From Chloroflexota bacterium (GTDB lineage Bacteria; Chloroflexota; Limnocylindria; Limnocylindrales; CSP1-4), in assembly GCA_016191345.1 (NCBI GenBank), contig JACPOU010000047.1:51791-115790 (forward strand): a stretch of 64,000 nt of DNA, read 5' to 3'. The position numbers and the translations under genes were made by a program. This document shows, piece by piece, positions 34,236-43,600 of the stretch. Position 1 is the stretch's first letter, and every line of letters begins with the position of its first letter. The notes beneath the pieces are model-generated. The model searched no databases and was not told the DNA's origin. It saw nothing but the letters and a program-made list of their open reading frames with translations.

Positions 34236-35836
34236 TCCGGATCCGTCGATCGGTTCTCGGTCACCGGGAGGGCCTCGGCTCGCAGGATCGCGGCGGATCG
34301 AGGCGGGACGGTCACCGTTGCCCGCCCGTCGCGGACCTCGACGCCGCCGGCGGGGATGGCGGCAAGGCCGGGCGATTCGACCCCGTGCAGCCGGTGGCCG
34401 GCGAGCTCGGGCACGTCCAGCTCCAGCGGGATCTCGGCGTCGCCGGCATTGATCACGACCACCAGCGCCGGGCCCGCGGCCCCCTCGACCGGGGCGCGGA
34501 GGAAGGCCATCGCGCCGCCCCACGCGGCGACCGTCCGGTAGGCGCCGCGGCGAAGGACCGGGTAGCGCCTGCGAATCGCGATCGTCCCGCGGACGAGGTC
34601 CAGCACGCTCCGATCCCAGTACTGCGGCCAGTCCCACGGGAACGCCGCCCGGCTGCCCGGATCCTGCTCCCCGGCCATCGCGATCTCGTCGCCGTAGTAG
34701 ATCGACGGCGCCCCGGGCAGCGTCATCTGGAGGACCGTCGCCAGCCGCAGCGAGGCGACATCGCCGCTGCACATCGTCACGAAGCGGGGCGTGTCGTGGG
34801 TCCCCAGGAGGTTGAGCTGGACGGCGACGACCGCCGGGTCGTAGAGCTCGAAGAGGCCGCGCTCGACGCGCCGGGCGAACTCGGCGGCGTCGATCGGCGA
34901 GATGGTGGCGTCGAGTCCGAAGTGCTGGCGGAGCACGCGCCGGTCGAGGTGGTCGGCGCCGGTGAACGAGGTGATCGCCGCGGCCAGCGGGTAGTTCATG
35001 TACGCGTCGTACTGGTCGCCCTGGAGGTAGCGCGGCTCCTCGTGCCAGACCTCGGCCACGATGTAGGCCTCCGGGTTGACCGCCTTGACCCGCCGCCGGA
35101 ACTCCTGCCAGAACGTCTCGTCGGTGATCTCGAGGGCCACGTCCAGGCGCCAGCCGTCCGCCCCGAACCGGATCCAGTGCTCGGCGACGCCGAAGAGGTA
35201 CTCGCGGACCTCCGGGTTGTCCGTGTTCAGCTTGGGCAGAGCCGGCAGGTCCCACCAGGCCCGGTAGCCGTAGGCGTGCAGGGACGCCGTCCCCCGGCGC
35301 TGCTCGTCGGGCACGGCCGCCGTGTCCAGCGGGCGGAGGTCCTCGGGGAACGCCCGGACCGGGCGGCCGGCTTCGAGGGCCTCCTGGTCGAAGTAGAACC
35401 ACTCCCGGTAGGGACTGGCGGCGCCCGTCTCCATGACGTGGTTGAACGGCCAGAAGCCGCGGCTGGCGTGGTTGAAGACGCCGTCGAGGACGACCCGCAG
35501 CCCGCGCGCGTGCGCCGCGTCGAGGAGCTCCCGGAGCGCCGCGTCTCCGCCGAGGAGCGGATCGACGGCCAGGTAGTCGTAGGTGTGGTAGCGGTGGTTC
35601 GAGGCGGACTGGAAGATCGGGTTGAAGTAGAGCGCCGTGACGCCGAGGTCCACGAGGTAGTCGAGGTGCTCGGCAACGCCCAGGAGGTCCCCGCCCTTGA
35701 AGCCGTGGACGGTGGGCGGACTGTCCCACGGCTCCAGGTGGCCGGGCTTGCGGACCCGCTCGCTCCGCGCGAACCGGTCCGGGAAGATCTGGTAGAAGAC
35801 CGCGTCGCGGACCCAGTCGGGTGTCTCGATCGTCAT
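34190..35836 (-). CDS. GH13 alpha-glycosidase (neopullulanase/cyclomaltodextrinase-like)
   Basis: A 548-residue GH13 enzyme hydrolysing alpha-glucans or maltodextrins. Conserved regions: DGVFNHASRGF (I), GWRLDVALE with nucleophile D232 (II), VAEVWHEE with acid/base E262 (III), LGTHDTPRF with D348 (IV). DAVFYQIFPDRFARSERV at the N-terminus is typical of cytoplasmic neopullulanase/cyclomaltodextrinase types. There is no signal peptide. ATG 35836 lies 7 nt after the LacI gene's stop, so both share one transcript. The C-terminus overlaps glgP by 46 bp on the opposite strand. Confidence 0.93.
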   Translation of the reverse strand: MTIETPDWVRDAVFYQIFPDRFARSERVRKPGHLEPWDSPPTVHGFKGGDLLGVAEHLDYLVDLGVTALYFNPIFQSASNHRYHTYDYLAVDPLLGGDAALRELLDAAHARGLRVVLDGVFNHASRGFWPFNHVMETGAASPYREWFYFDQEALEAGRPVRAFPEDLRPLDTAAVPDEQRRGTASLHAYGYRAWWDLPALPKLNTDNPEVREYLFGVAEHWIRFGADGWRLDVALEITDETFWQEFRRRVKAVNPEAYIVAEVWHEEPRYLQGDQYDAYMNYPLAAAITSFTGADHLDRRVLRQHFGLDATISPIDAAEFARRVERGLFELYDPAVVAVQLNLLGTHDTPRFVTMCSGDVASLRLATVLQMTLPGAPSIYYGDEIAMAGEQDPGSRAAFPWDWPQYWDRSVLDLVRGTIAIRRRYPVLRRGAYRTVAAWGGAMAFLRAPVEGAAGPALVVVINAGDAEIPLELDVPELAGHRLHGVESPGLAAIPAGGVEVRDGRATVTVPPRSAAILRAEALPVTENRSTDPDYRSPATTGTPAAGR

Positions 35837-35843
35837 GTCGAGA

Positions 35844-36923
35844 TCAATCTTGCACGGTGCCGCCTGGGCGAGTGGTCGAGCCCCGGACGACGAGCCGGGT
35901 CTCGAGGTGCTGCTGCTCCAAGCCGCCTTCATCCCGAAGGCGCCCGCCGCCGAGGAGCAGGCGCACGGCCTCCTCCCCTTTCCGGCGGATCGGCTGGTGA
36001 ACCGTGGTGAGTGGCGGGTCCGTGTACTGGGCGACGTCGACGTCGTCGTAGCCGACGATCGAGAGGTCGCCCGGGACCCGCAGGCCGAGCTCGCGCGCGG
36101 CGCGCATCGTGCCGATGGCCATCGCGTCGCTCATCGCCAGGACGGCGGTCGGGCGGCGGCCGGATGCCCACGCCCGGCGGAAGGCCACGATGCCGCCCTC
36201 CATGCTGGCCGGCCCGACGACGAGGGCGCCATCGGCCAGCTCGACCCCGGCCGCCCGGAGGGCGGCCCGGTAGCCGGCCAGGCGGCGGGCGGTGACGCCA
36301 CCCGGCTCCATCGTCGTCGCCACGGACGGCGGCTCGATGCCGATGACGAGGAAGTCCCGGTGGCCAAGGGCGAGCAGGTGCTCGGCGGCGACGGCCGCGC
36401 CGGCCTCGTCGTCCACCTCGACCCCCGGCGCGTCGGGGAGAGCGGTCGAATCCACGACCACGAACGGGATCCCGGATCGGCGGATCTGGCCGACCTCCGG
36501 GTGGTCCGCCCCGAGGCCGACGGCAATGATCCCGTCCACGCTCGCCCGGTCGACCGCCCGCGTCAGCGAGCCGTGGAGCGGCGAGATGAACTGGATGGCC
36601 AGCCCCGCGGCCTCGGCCGCGGTCGCGACCCCGGCGCTGAACTCCCCGAAGTAGGGGTTCGTGAAGATGACGTCGAGGCCCTGGGGCGTCAGGATTCCGA
36701 TCGTCCAGGTCCGGCGCTGGGCCAGCATCCGGGCGACGGGGTCCGGGCGGTAGTCGAGGGTCGTCGCGATCGACCGGATGCGAGTGACGGTGTCCGCGCT
36801 CAGCCGCTCCGGCGTGTTGAACGCGAAGGACACGGCCGCCTTCGAGACGCCCGCCGCGCGCGCGACGTCGGCAATCGTCGTCCGTCGAGTTGCCTGCTCC
36901 AACGACGCCTCCAGAGGAGCCAT
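35844..36923 (-). CDS. LacI-family transcriptional regulator of the glucan locus
   Basis: A 359-residue LacI/GalR protein: N-terminal HTH (TTIADVARAAGVSKAAVSFA) with hinge helix, then a periplasmic-binding-protein-like sugar domain (TIGILTPQGLDVIFTNPYFG; DGIIAVGLG; VVVDSTALP; LAMSDAMAIGTMRAA; VGYDDVDVAQYTDPPLTTV). It is the first gene of a two-gene operon with the GH13 glycosidase and is divergent from the GH57 glucanotransferase. The intergenic region holds AAACCGGTTT and AAACGGTTT, typical LacI-family half-sites, so it probably represses both directions until a maltodextrin or related sugar binds. Confidence 0.94.
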   Translation of the reverse strand: MAPLEASLEQATRRTTIADVARAAGVSKAAVSFAFNTPERLSADTVTRIRSIATTLDYRPDPVARMLAQRRTWTIGILTPQGLDVIFTNPYFGEFSAGVATAAEAAGLAIQFISPLHGSLTRAVDRASVDGIIAVGLGADHPEVGQIRRSGIPFVVVDSTALPDAPGVEVDDEAGAAVAAEHLLALGHRDFLVIGIEPPSVATTMEPGGVTARRLAGYRAALRAAGVELADGALVVGPASMEGGIVAFRRAWASGRRPTAVLAMSDAMAIGTMRAARELGLRVPGDLSIVGYDDVDVAQYTDPPLTTVHQPIRRKGEEAVRLLLGGGRLRDEGGLEQQHLETRLVVRGSTTRPGGTVQD

Positions 36924-36983
36924 CCGGGCCCGGTCGATGCGCCGCGGGGATGGCGCGGCATGTATGATCGAAGGGGATGCGAA

Positions 36984-37005
36984 AAACGGTTTAGCAAACC
37001 GGTTT
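36984..37005. promoter_or_regulatory. LacI-type operator in the LacI/GH57 divergent region
   Basis: AAACCGGTTT (36996-37005) is a perfect palindrome with the central CG typical of LacI/GalR/MalR operators; AAACGGTTT (36984-36992) overlaps as a second near-palindrome. The A/T-rich island stands out against ~70% GC. It lies ~60 bp from the LacI start and ~55 bp from the GH57 start, suited to controlling both. Confidence 0.65.
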
Positions 37006-37058
37006 AGTGGAACCTAGCAGCGGGCGCCGCCGGTGTCAAGATTCATGATTGGGAGCCG

Positions 37059-39221
37059 TTGTTGTCGCGTCGCATCGCCCTGGCGCTGACCCTCCACAAC
37101 CATCAGCCCGTGGGGAACTTCGGCTGGGTCATCGAGGAGACGCACCGGCACGCCTACCGCCCGATGGTCGAGGCCCTGGAGCGCCACGCCGGCGTCCGGC
37201 TCGCCCTCCACTACACGGGCCCCCTCCTCGAATGGATCGCGGCCGAGCATCCCGAATTCCTCGATCGCCTCCGGGCGCTCGTCGCCCGCGGCCAGGTCGA
37301 GATCCTGGGCGGCGGCTACTTCGAGCCGGTGCTCGCGTCGCTCCCGGAGCGCGATCGACTCAGCCAGCTGACCCGGATGGCGGCGGAGGTCGAGCGCCTC
37401 TTCGGTCGGCGGCCCACCACCGCCTGGCTCGCCGAGCGGGTCTGGGAGCCGGACCTGCCCACGTCGCTGGCCGGGGCGGGCTACCGGAGCACGATTGTCG
37501 ACGATGCCCACTTCCGGGCCGCGGCGATCCCCGAGGATGCGATGTGGGGCCCCTACACGACCGAGGACCAGGGCCGGCTTCTCACGGTCTTCGGGACGGA
37601 ACAGGGCCTCCGGTACCGGATCCCGTTCCGCCAGGTGGACGAGGTCATCGACTACCTCCGCGACCACGCCACCGACGACGGGACGCGCCTCGGGACGATG
37701 GGCGACGACGGCGAGAAGTTCGGCGCCTGGCCGTCGACGTGGAAGCACTGCTGGGGCGAGGGGCGCTGGGTGGACCGCTTCTTCGAGGCCCTCGAGGCGA
37801 ACCGCGACTGGCTGACGACGACGACGCCCTCGGACTGGCTGGCCGCGAACCCGCCGCTGGGCCGGGTCTACATGCCCGTCGGCTCCTACGCCGAGATGGG
37901 CGAGTGGGCCCTCCCGCCCGACGAGTCCCGGGCCTTCCACGAGACCCTCGAGCACGCGCGCAGCGAGGGCCGTCCGGAGGCGCGCTGGATCCGCGGCGCC
38001 TCATGGCGCAACTTCCAGGTGAAGTATCGCGAGATCAACGACCTCCACAAGCGGATGCTCCGCGTGTCCGAGAAGGTCGCGGCGGTGCCCGCCGGCGTGG
38101 ACCACGACCGGGCCCTCGACGACCTTCTCCGCGGCCAGTCCAACGACGTCTACTGGCACGGCCTGTTCGGCGGCATCTACCTCCCCCACCTCCGGCTGGC
38201 GACGCTCGCCCACCTCATCGCGGCGGAGGATGCCGCCGACTCGCTGCTCGGGATCGCCACCGCGGCGGACGTCGCGGACCTGGACCTCGACGGCCGCGAC
38301 GAGGTCCGCCTCGCGACGGACGGCCAGGTCGTGACCGTGGACCTCGACGATGGCGCCGGCATCGGCGACTGGGACATCCGGCCGGCCCGGCACGGCATCG
38401 GGTCCGTGCTCCGGCGCCGGCCCGAGGCCTACCACGAGGCGATCCGGCGGGGCGCCGACGGCGCCGGTGGCGGCGACCCGGCCACGTCCGGGAACGAGGG
38501 CGGCGCGCTGTCATCGATCCACGACATCGTCCGGTCCAAGGAGGCCGGCCTCGTGGACCGGCTCCGCTATGACCACCACGAGCGCCGCTCCGGGCTCGTC
38601 CGCTTCCTGCCCCGCCACGCGACGCCGGCGACGTACGGGGCGGGCGAGGTCGAGGACCTCGGCACGATCCTCGGCGCGGCCCACGAGATCGTCGAGCTGG
38701 TGCCCGGGCGGCTGGTGACCCGGGCCGCCGGCACGGTCCGGATGGGCGACGCCTGGCAGGCGGTCGAGGTCCGCAAGGCAATTCGCCTCGGCGGGTCGCG
38801 GCTCGCGCCCACGCTCGTCGTCGAGGTCACCGTCACGAACGCCTCCGATGGGCCGGTCCAGGCGCGGCTCGGGCTCGAGTGGGCGATGACGATGCTCGGC
38901 GGCGGCGGCAACCCGTCGGCCTGGTACGACCTCGGCGGGACGCGGACGGCCCACGACCGTTCGGGAGAAGCGGCGGGGATCGACTCGATCGGCCTGGGCA
39001 ACGACTGGGTGGGCGTGGCGATCGACAGCCGGCCGAGCCCGGCCGCCGACGCGTGGTGGGCGCCGATCGAGACCGTCTCGAACTCCGAGGACGGCTTCGA
39101 GCGCGTCTACCAGGGCAGCTCCCTGCTCCTGTCGTGGCCGCTGGACCTCGCGCCGCGCGCCTCGATGACGGTCGCGGTGGAGCACCGGATCACGGTGGAT
39201 CGGGATCGCGCGGCAGGCTGA
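37059..39221 (+). CDS. GH57 4-alpha-glucanotransferase/alpha-amylase
   Basis: A 720-residue GH57 enzyme. The N-terminal (beta/alpha)7 barrel shows LTLHNHQPVGNFGWVIEE, nucleophile E126 in WLAERVWEPDLP and acid/base D216 in GTMGDDGEKFGAWP, the same spacing as Thermococcus 4-alpha-glucanotransferase. The C-terminal ~400 residues match the DUF1925/DUF1926-type domains of these enzymes (YWHGLFGGIYLPHLRL; GLEWAMTMLGGGGNPSAWYD). It disproportionates maltodextrins. The start is a TTG: 37059 or, three bases later, 37062, which has a better distance (6 nt) from GGGAG. It is divergent from the LacI-GH13 operon. Confidence 0.92.
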   Translation: MLSRRIALALTLHNHQPVGNFGWVIEETHRHAYRPMVEALERHAGVRLALHYTGPLLEWIAAEHPEFLDRLRALVARGQVEILGGGYFEPVLASLPERDRLSQLTRMAAEVERLFGRRPTTAWLAERVWEPDLPTSLAGAGYRSTIVDDAHFRAAAIPEDAMWGPYTTEDQGRLLTVFGTEQGLRYRIPFRQVDEVIDYLRDHATDDGTRLGTMGDDGEKFGAWPSTWKHCWGEGRWVDRFFEALEANRDWLTTTTPSDWLAANPPLGRVYMPVGSYAEMGEWALPPDESRAFHETLEHARSEGRPEARWIRGASWRNFQVKYREINDLHKRMLRVSEKVAAVPAGVDHDRALDDLLRGQSNDVYWHGLFGGIYLPHLRLATLAHLIAAEDAADSLLGIATAADVADLDLDGRDEVRLATDGQVVTVDLDDGAGIGDWDIRPARHGIGSVLRRRPEAYHEAIRRGADGAGGGDPATSGNEGGALSSIHDIVRSKEAGLVDRLRYDHHERRSGLVRFLPRHATPATYGAGEVEDLGTILGAAHEIVELVPGRLVTRAAGTVRMGDAWQAVEVRKAIRLGGSRLAPTLVVEVTVTNASDGPVQARLGLEWAMTMLGGGGNPSAWYDLGGTRTAHDRSGEAAGIDSIGLGNDWVGVAIDSRPSPAADAWWAPIETVSNSEDGFERVYQGSSLLLSWPLDLAPRASMTVAVEHRITVDRDRAAG

Positions 39222-39361
39222 GCTGATGGCGGGCCACGTCCGGCCCAGTTGGGCCCGCGAATCCGTCAGCCCGCGGCCTGCGCGCCACGGGCTGACGAGG
39301 ATCGACGTCGGGCGGGACGCCGAGGAATATTCGAAGTTGGTGCCGCGGTCGCGGCGCCGGG
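39222..39361. other. Intergenic region after the GH57 gene
   Basis: About 140 bp between the GH57 stop and the stop of the opposing 45-aa gene. No hairpin or ORF is supportable. Confidence 0.5.
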
Positions 39362-39499
39362 TCAGCGGATCGCGAGCGCGCCCGTGGGCGCGCGTCCGTC
39401 CTCGAAGCCGACGCGGGAATCGACGCCCCATCGAAGGGCTGCGTAGTCGAGCGCGGCGAGGACCGCGATGACGAGACCACCGAACAGGAGGCCGATCAT
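39362..39499 (-). CDS. 45-aa small membrane protein
   Basis: A short ORF encoding MIGLLFGGLVIAVLAALDYA, then ALRWGVDSRVGFEDGR and a short basic tail: one transmembrane helix followed by a polar segment. AAGGGG lies 8 nt before ATG 39499. A strong sigma70-type promoter faces it (TTGACA 39596-39591, 17 bp, TAATGT 39573-39568), so I regard it as a real gene despite its size. The RWGVDSR stretch recalls tiny conserved proteins I have seen in other high-GC bacteria, but this is memory, not a search. It is divergent from the GntR gene and shares its control region. Function unknown. Confidence 0.65.
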   Translation of the reverse strand: MIGLLFGGLVIAVLAALDYAALRWGVDSRVGFEDGRAPTGALAIR

Positions 39500-39544
39500 C
39501 GGGAACCCCTTTCTGAGCTGCTGGCTTTCGGGACGCCTGCTTGG

Positions 39545-39596
39545 TACAGTGAACTAGGCCAAGTCGAACATTACTTGGACTAGTGAACTATGTCAA
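39545..39596. promoter_or_regulatory. Bidirectional promoter/operator between 45-aa gene and GntR gene
   Basis: CTAGGCCAAGT (39554-39564) and ACTTGGACTAG (39573-39583) form an 11-bp inverted repeat with one mismatch and an 8-bp centre, overlapping the - strand -10. AGTGAACTA is directly repeated at 39548 and 39582. The - strand promoter is TTGACA-17-TAATGT (39568-39596). TACAGT (39545-39550) is a candidate + strand -10 for the GntR gene. The layout predicts autoregulation by the GntR protein and coupled control of the small protein. Confidence 0.6.
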
Positions 39597-40597
39597 CAGT
39601 CGAAACCGACCCTCGATCCGTGCCGAACGGACCCGCCGGCCCAGAGCTGGACGTCGCCCGTGATTCGGACGTCCCGATCTCCACCCAGATCTTCTGGCAG
39701 CTCGTCTACCAGGTCGATTCCGGGCGCCTGATGCCCGGCATGCGGCTGCTGCCCGTTCGAGAGCTGGGCGCCGCCCTGCGCGTCAATCCGAACACGATCC
39801 GGGCCGTCTACCGCCGCCTCGCCGACGCGGGCTACGTGGTCAGCCGCCACGGCGCCGGGACCGTGGTCGCGGACCGGCCGCCGACCCGCCGCCGGCCGGA
39901 GGCCCTCGCCGGGATCGTCTCGGAGATGCTCCGCCGCGCCGCCCAGGCCGGCTTCACCGCGGACGAGGTCGCCTCGGCCACCTTCGCGGCGTCCTCGGAG
40001 CGGCGGCGACCGGGCGCCGTGGTCCGGGTCCTCTTCGCCGAATGCACCACGGCCGACGCCGGCTACGACGCGGAGCGCCTGAACGACGAGTTCCAGGGGC
40101 TCATCGAGGCGGAGGGCACGCTCCTCGACGAGCTGCCCGAGCGGCTGGACAAGTTCCACTACGACCTCGTCGCGACGTCGACGTTCCATGCCGACGAGGC
40201 CCAGGCCCTCGCGGGCGGGCGGGTGCCGGTGGTCGCCATGCTCGTCGGCCCGGCGTACGTGGAGCTCGTCCACGAGATCGCCGGCCTGCCGGCCGGGACC
40301 CGGATCGGCCTGATCTGCGCCTCGGCGCGCGGCGCGGACAACATCGCCGAGACGCTCGCGATCTCCGGGACGAAGGGCCTCGAGCTCGTCTCGATCACGA
40401 TCGACGACGACGCGGGCCTGGCCGAGCTGGACCGGACCGCCGACATCATCCTCATGTCCCGCGAGGCGCTCAGCCACGGCCTCGAGGCGAGGCTCTCGCG
40501 GCCCGAGCGGATCCGGCCCTGGACGTACGAGTTCGACCCGGCCGGCCTGGAGCACCTGCGCCGGGCCATCGACCACGTGGTTGCGCTCCGGGCGTGA
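39590..40597 (+). CDS. GntR-family transcriptional regulator
   Basis: A 335-residue regulator with an N-terminal GntR winged helix (about 28-97: QIFWQLVYQVDSGRLMPGMR, LPVRELGAALRVNPNTIRAV, then GYVVSRHGAGTVVA), as in the YtrA group. The C-terminal ~220 residues are not the short YtrA tail nor FCD/UTRA; they resemble an alpha/beta ligand domain (VVAMLVGPAYVELVHEIAGL; IGLICASARGADNI). It is followed after 13 bp by the GH13-hydrolase fusion on the same strand and probably controls that gene, itself, and the divergent 45-aa gene through the palindrome at 39554-39583. Confidence 0.88.
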   Translation: MSTVETDPRSVPNGPAGPELDVARDSDVPISTQIFWQLVYQVDSGRLMPGMRLLPVRELGAALRVNPNTIRAVYRRLADAGYVVSRHGAGTVVADRPPTRRRPEALAGIVSEMLRRAAQAGFTADEVASATFAASSERRRPGAVVRVLFAECTTADAGYDAERLNDEFQGLIEAEGTLLDELPERLDKFHYDLVATSTFHADEAQALAGGRVPVVAMLVGPAYVELVHEIAGLPAGTRIGLICASARGADNIAETLAISGTKGLELVSITIDDDAGLAELDRTADIILMSREALSHGLEARLSRPERIRPWTYEFDPAGLEHLRRAIDHVVALRA

Positions 40598-40610
40598 CAT
40601 CCTTCGCTCC

Positions 40611-43600
40611 ATGCGGGCGATCCACCTCTCGAAAGCAGCGCGCCGACAGCACGGCCTCGACCCCGCCGCCGATCCGCGCTGCGCCCTGTCCGTCGCCGAC
40701 GTCGCGGCCGCCCGGCTCGCCGCGCACGGGATCAACGCCGACCGGATCGCGGGCCGCGCTCCGGGCCCGGCCACGGTCACGGCCGGGGAGCTGATCGCCG
40801 CCGGGGTCCTCCACGAGGTCTTCCATCGCCTCGTCGACGTCTACGACTCGGACATCGAGCCGGGCGCCGTCTCGGCGGCGGTGGCGGCCCTCGAGGCCGA
40901 CGGCGAGCCCGCCGTGGAGCGCTTCGTCGAGGCGCTGGCCGACGCCTTCGGTCGCGAATCCCTGCCGCCGGGCCACGCCGCGACGCTCCCCGACGAGCCG
41001 GCCGCCCTCCGGTCCGAGGCGCTGGTCGAGGGCCTTCTCCTCGCGGTCCTCAACGACGATCCGGCCGCGGCGGCCGTCCGGGACCTCGTCGACGACCGGG
41101 CGCTCCGCCGTCAGCGCGGCTACGCGTCGGTGCTCGACGCCCTGGAGGCGAACCTGGAGGCTGCCGCCGGGACCACCCCGGCGGCCCGCCGGGCTGCCCT
41201 CGCGGCCAGGGTGGCCCGGGAGCGGCGCCGGCGTGCGATCCCGCCCGGTGAGCCCGCCCGGCGGCGGCGGGGCCGGTCACCGCTGGCCGGCCGCTCGCTT
41301 CCCGAGCTGCTCCGCGCCCCGTCCGCCGCGTCGCCGCACTCGCTCGCCGGCCAGCTCCGCTGGATCCGCGACCACTGGGGCGAGCTCATCGCCGGCGTGG
41401 AGGGCCTCGAGGACCGGATCCTCCTCGCCTCCGACCTCGTCATCGAGGAGCAGCGGGCCCTCCCCCGCCACTTCGGCGGCGCGGCGGGACCCACGGAGCG
41501 ACCGGACCTCGGCGGGCTCGATGCGGAGCCGGAGCGGTTCTCCGCGGACACCGACTGGATGCCGAACGTCGTGCTCCAGGCGAAGTCGACGTACGTCTGG
41601 CTGGACCAGCTGAGCCGCCGCTTCGGGCGGGACGTGCGGACGCTGGACACGATTCCGGACGAGGCGCTCGACGAGCTCGCCGGCTGGGGCGTGACCGGCC
41701 TCTGGCTGATCGGGCTCTGGCAGCGCAGCCGCGCGTCGGAGCAGATCAAGCGGCTCCGCGGCAACCCCGACGCGGCGGCGTCGGCCTACTCGCTGGACGA
41801 CTACCGGATCGCGGACGACCTGGGCGGGGAGGCGGCCTACGCGACGCTCCGGGATCGGGCGGCCGCTCGCGGGATCCGGCTCGCGTCGGACATGGTCCCG
41901 AACCACATGGGCATCGACTCGTCCTGGGTGGTCGAACACCCGGACCGCTTCCTGTCGGTTCCGCAGCCGCCCTTCCCCGCCTATACCTTCACCGGCCCAA
42001 ACCTCTCCGCGGACGGCCGGGTGGAGCTCCGGCTGGAGGACCACTACTGGGATTCCTCCGACGCGGCCGTGGTCTTCGAGCGCCGCGACAGCGCCTCGGG
42101 GGAGCGCCGCTACATCTACCACGGCAACGACGGGACCTCGTTCCCCTGGAATGACACCGCCCAGCTGGACTACCTCCGGGCGGAGGTCCGCGAGGCAGTC
42201 ATCCAGACGATCCTGGCCGTGGCCCGGCGCTTCCCGATCATCCGCTTCGACGCGGCGATGGTCCTCGCCCGGCGCCATGTCCGGCGCCTGTGGTGGCCGG
42301 AGCCCGGGACGGGCGGCGGGATCCCCTCGCGGGCCGAGCACGCGATGTCGAACGCGGCGTTCAACCGGCTGATGCCGGTGGAGTTCTGGCGCGACGTCGT
42401 GGACCGGGTCGCCGCCGAGGTCCCCGGGACGCTCCTCCTCGCCGAGGCGTTCTGGCTCATGGAGGGCTACTTCGTCCGGACCCTCGGCATGCACCGCGTC
42501 TACAACAGCGCCTTCATGCACATGCTCCGCGACGAGAACGGCGCCGGCTACCGGAAGGTCATCTCGGACACCCTGGAGTTCGACCCGGCGATCCTGGAGC
42601 GCTACGTCAACTTCCTGAGCAACCCGGATGAGGAATCGGCGCGAGAGCAGTTCGGGACCGGCGACAAGTACATCGGCGCGGCGACGGTCCTGGCGACCCT
42701 GCCCGGCCTGCCGATGCTCGCCCACGGCCAGCTCGAGGGGCTCCGGGAGCGGTACGGCATGGAGTTCCGCCGGGCCACGTTCGACGAGGGCCGCGACGAG
42801 GGTCTCCTCGCCCGCCACGAGCAGGCGATCGTGCCCCTCCTCCGCGCCCGGCGGCGATTCGCCGGCTCGCGGGACTTCCGCCTCTACGACCTGGTGACGG
42901 ATGCCGGCGTCGACGAGCACGTCTACGCCTACACGAACGGCTCCGGCATCGATCGCTCGCTCGTCGTCCATCACGACCGCTTCGCCGCGACGCGCGGCCG
43001 GATCCGGCTCAGCGGGCCGTTCGCCGTCCGCGATGCGCTCGGCGGCCGGCGCCTCGATCGGACGCCGATCGCCGACGCGCTGGGCCTGTCCGGCGACGCC
43101 GAGGCGCTGGTGTCCTTCCTGGACCCACGAACCGGATTCGGCCTCGTCACCGGCGTCGGCGAGATCCGCGAGCAGGGCCTGGCCCTGGAGCTCGGCGCCT
43201 ACGAGAGCCGGGCATTCACCGTGATCGAGGAGCACCCGTCCCACGATCGCGCCTGGCGCGAGCTTGCCGCCGAACTCGGCGGTCGCGGCAGCCCGGCGCT
43301 GCTCGAGGCACACGCCGAGCGCGTGCGCGTGCTCGAGGCCGAGGGCGCGGCGGCGGCCCGGGCCGAGGCCGCGGCGGCGGCCCTCGCCGATCCCGCCGCG
43401 CGGCGGGCGGCGCTGGAGGCGAGGGCTGCGGATCCGGAGCGGCCGCGGGCCTCGCACGAGCCCGGCGCGGACCGGCGGATCGAGCTCCCCGACGGCCGGC
43501 ATCTCGCCGTTGCCGAGTGGGGCGACCCGGACGGCACCCCCGTCCTGCTGCTCCATGGCCGGCCCGGCTCCCGTCTCCTTGCCCCGGACCCGGCGGTGAC

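Noticed and set aside
31920..35729. 1269-codon frame antisense to glgP and extending through the GH13 gene
   Set aside because: Low-complexity translation with no family features; the overlapping phosphorylase and GH13 frames carry all catalytic motifs.
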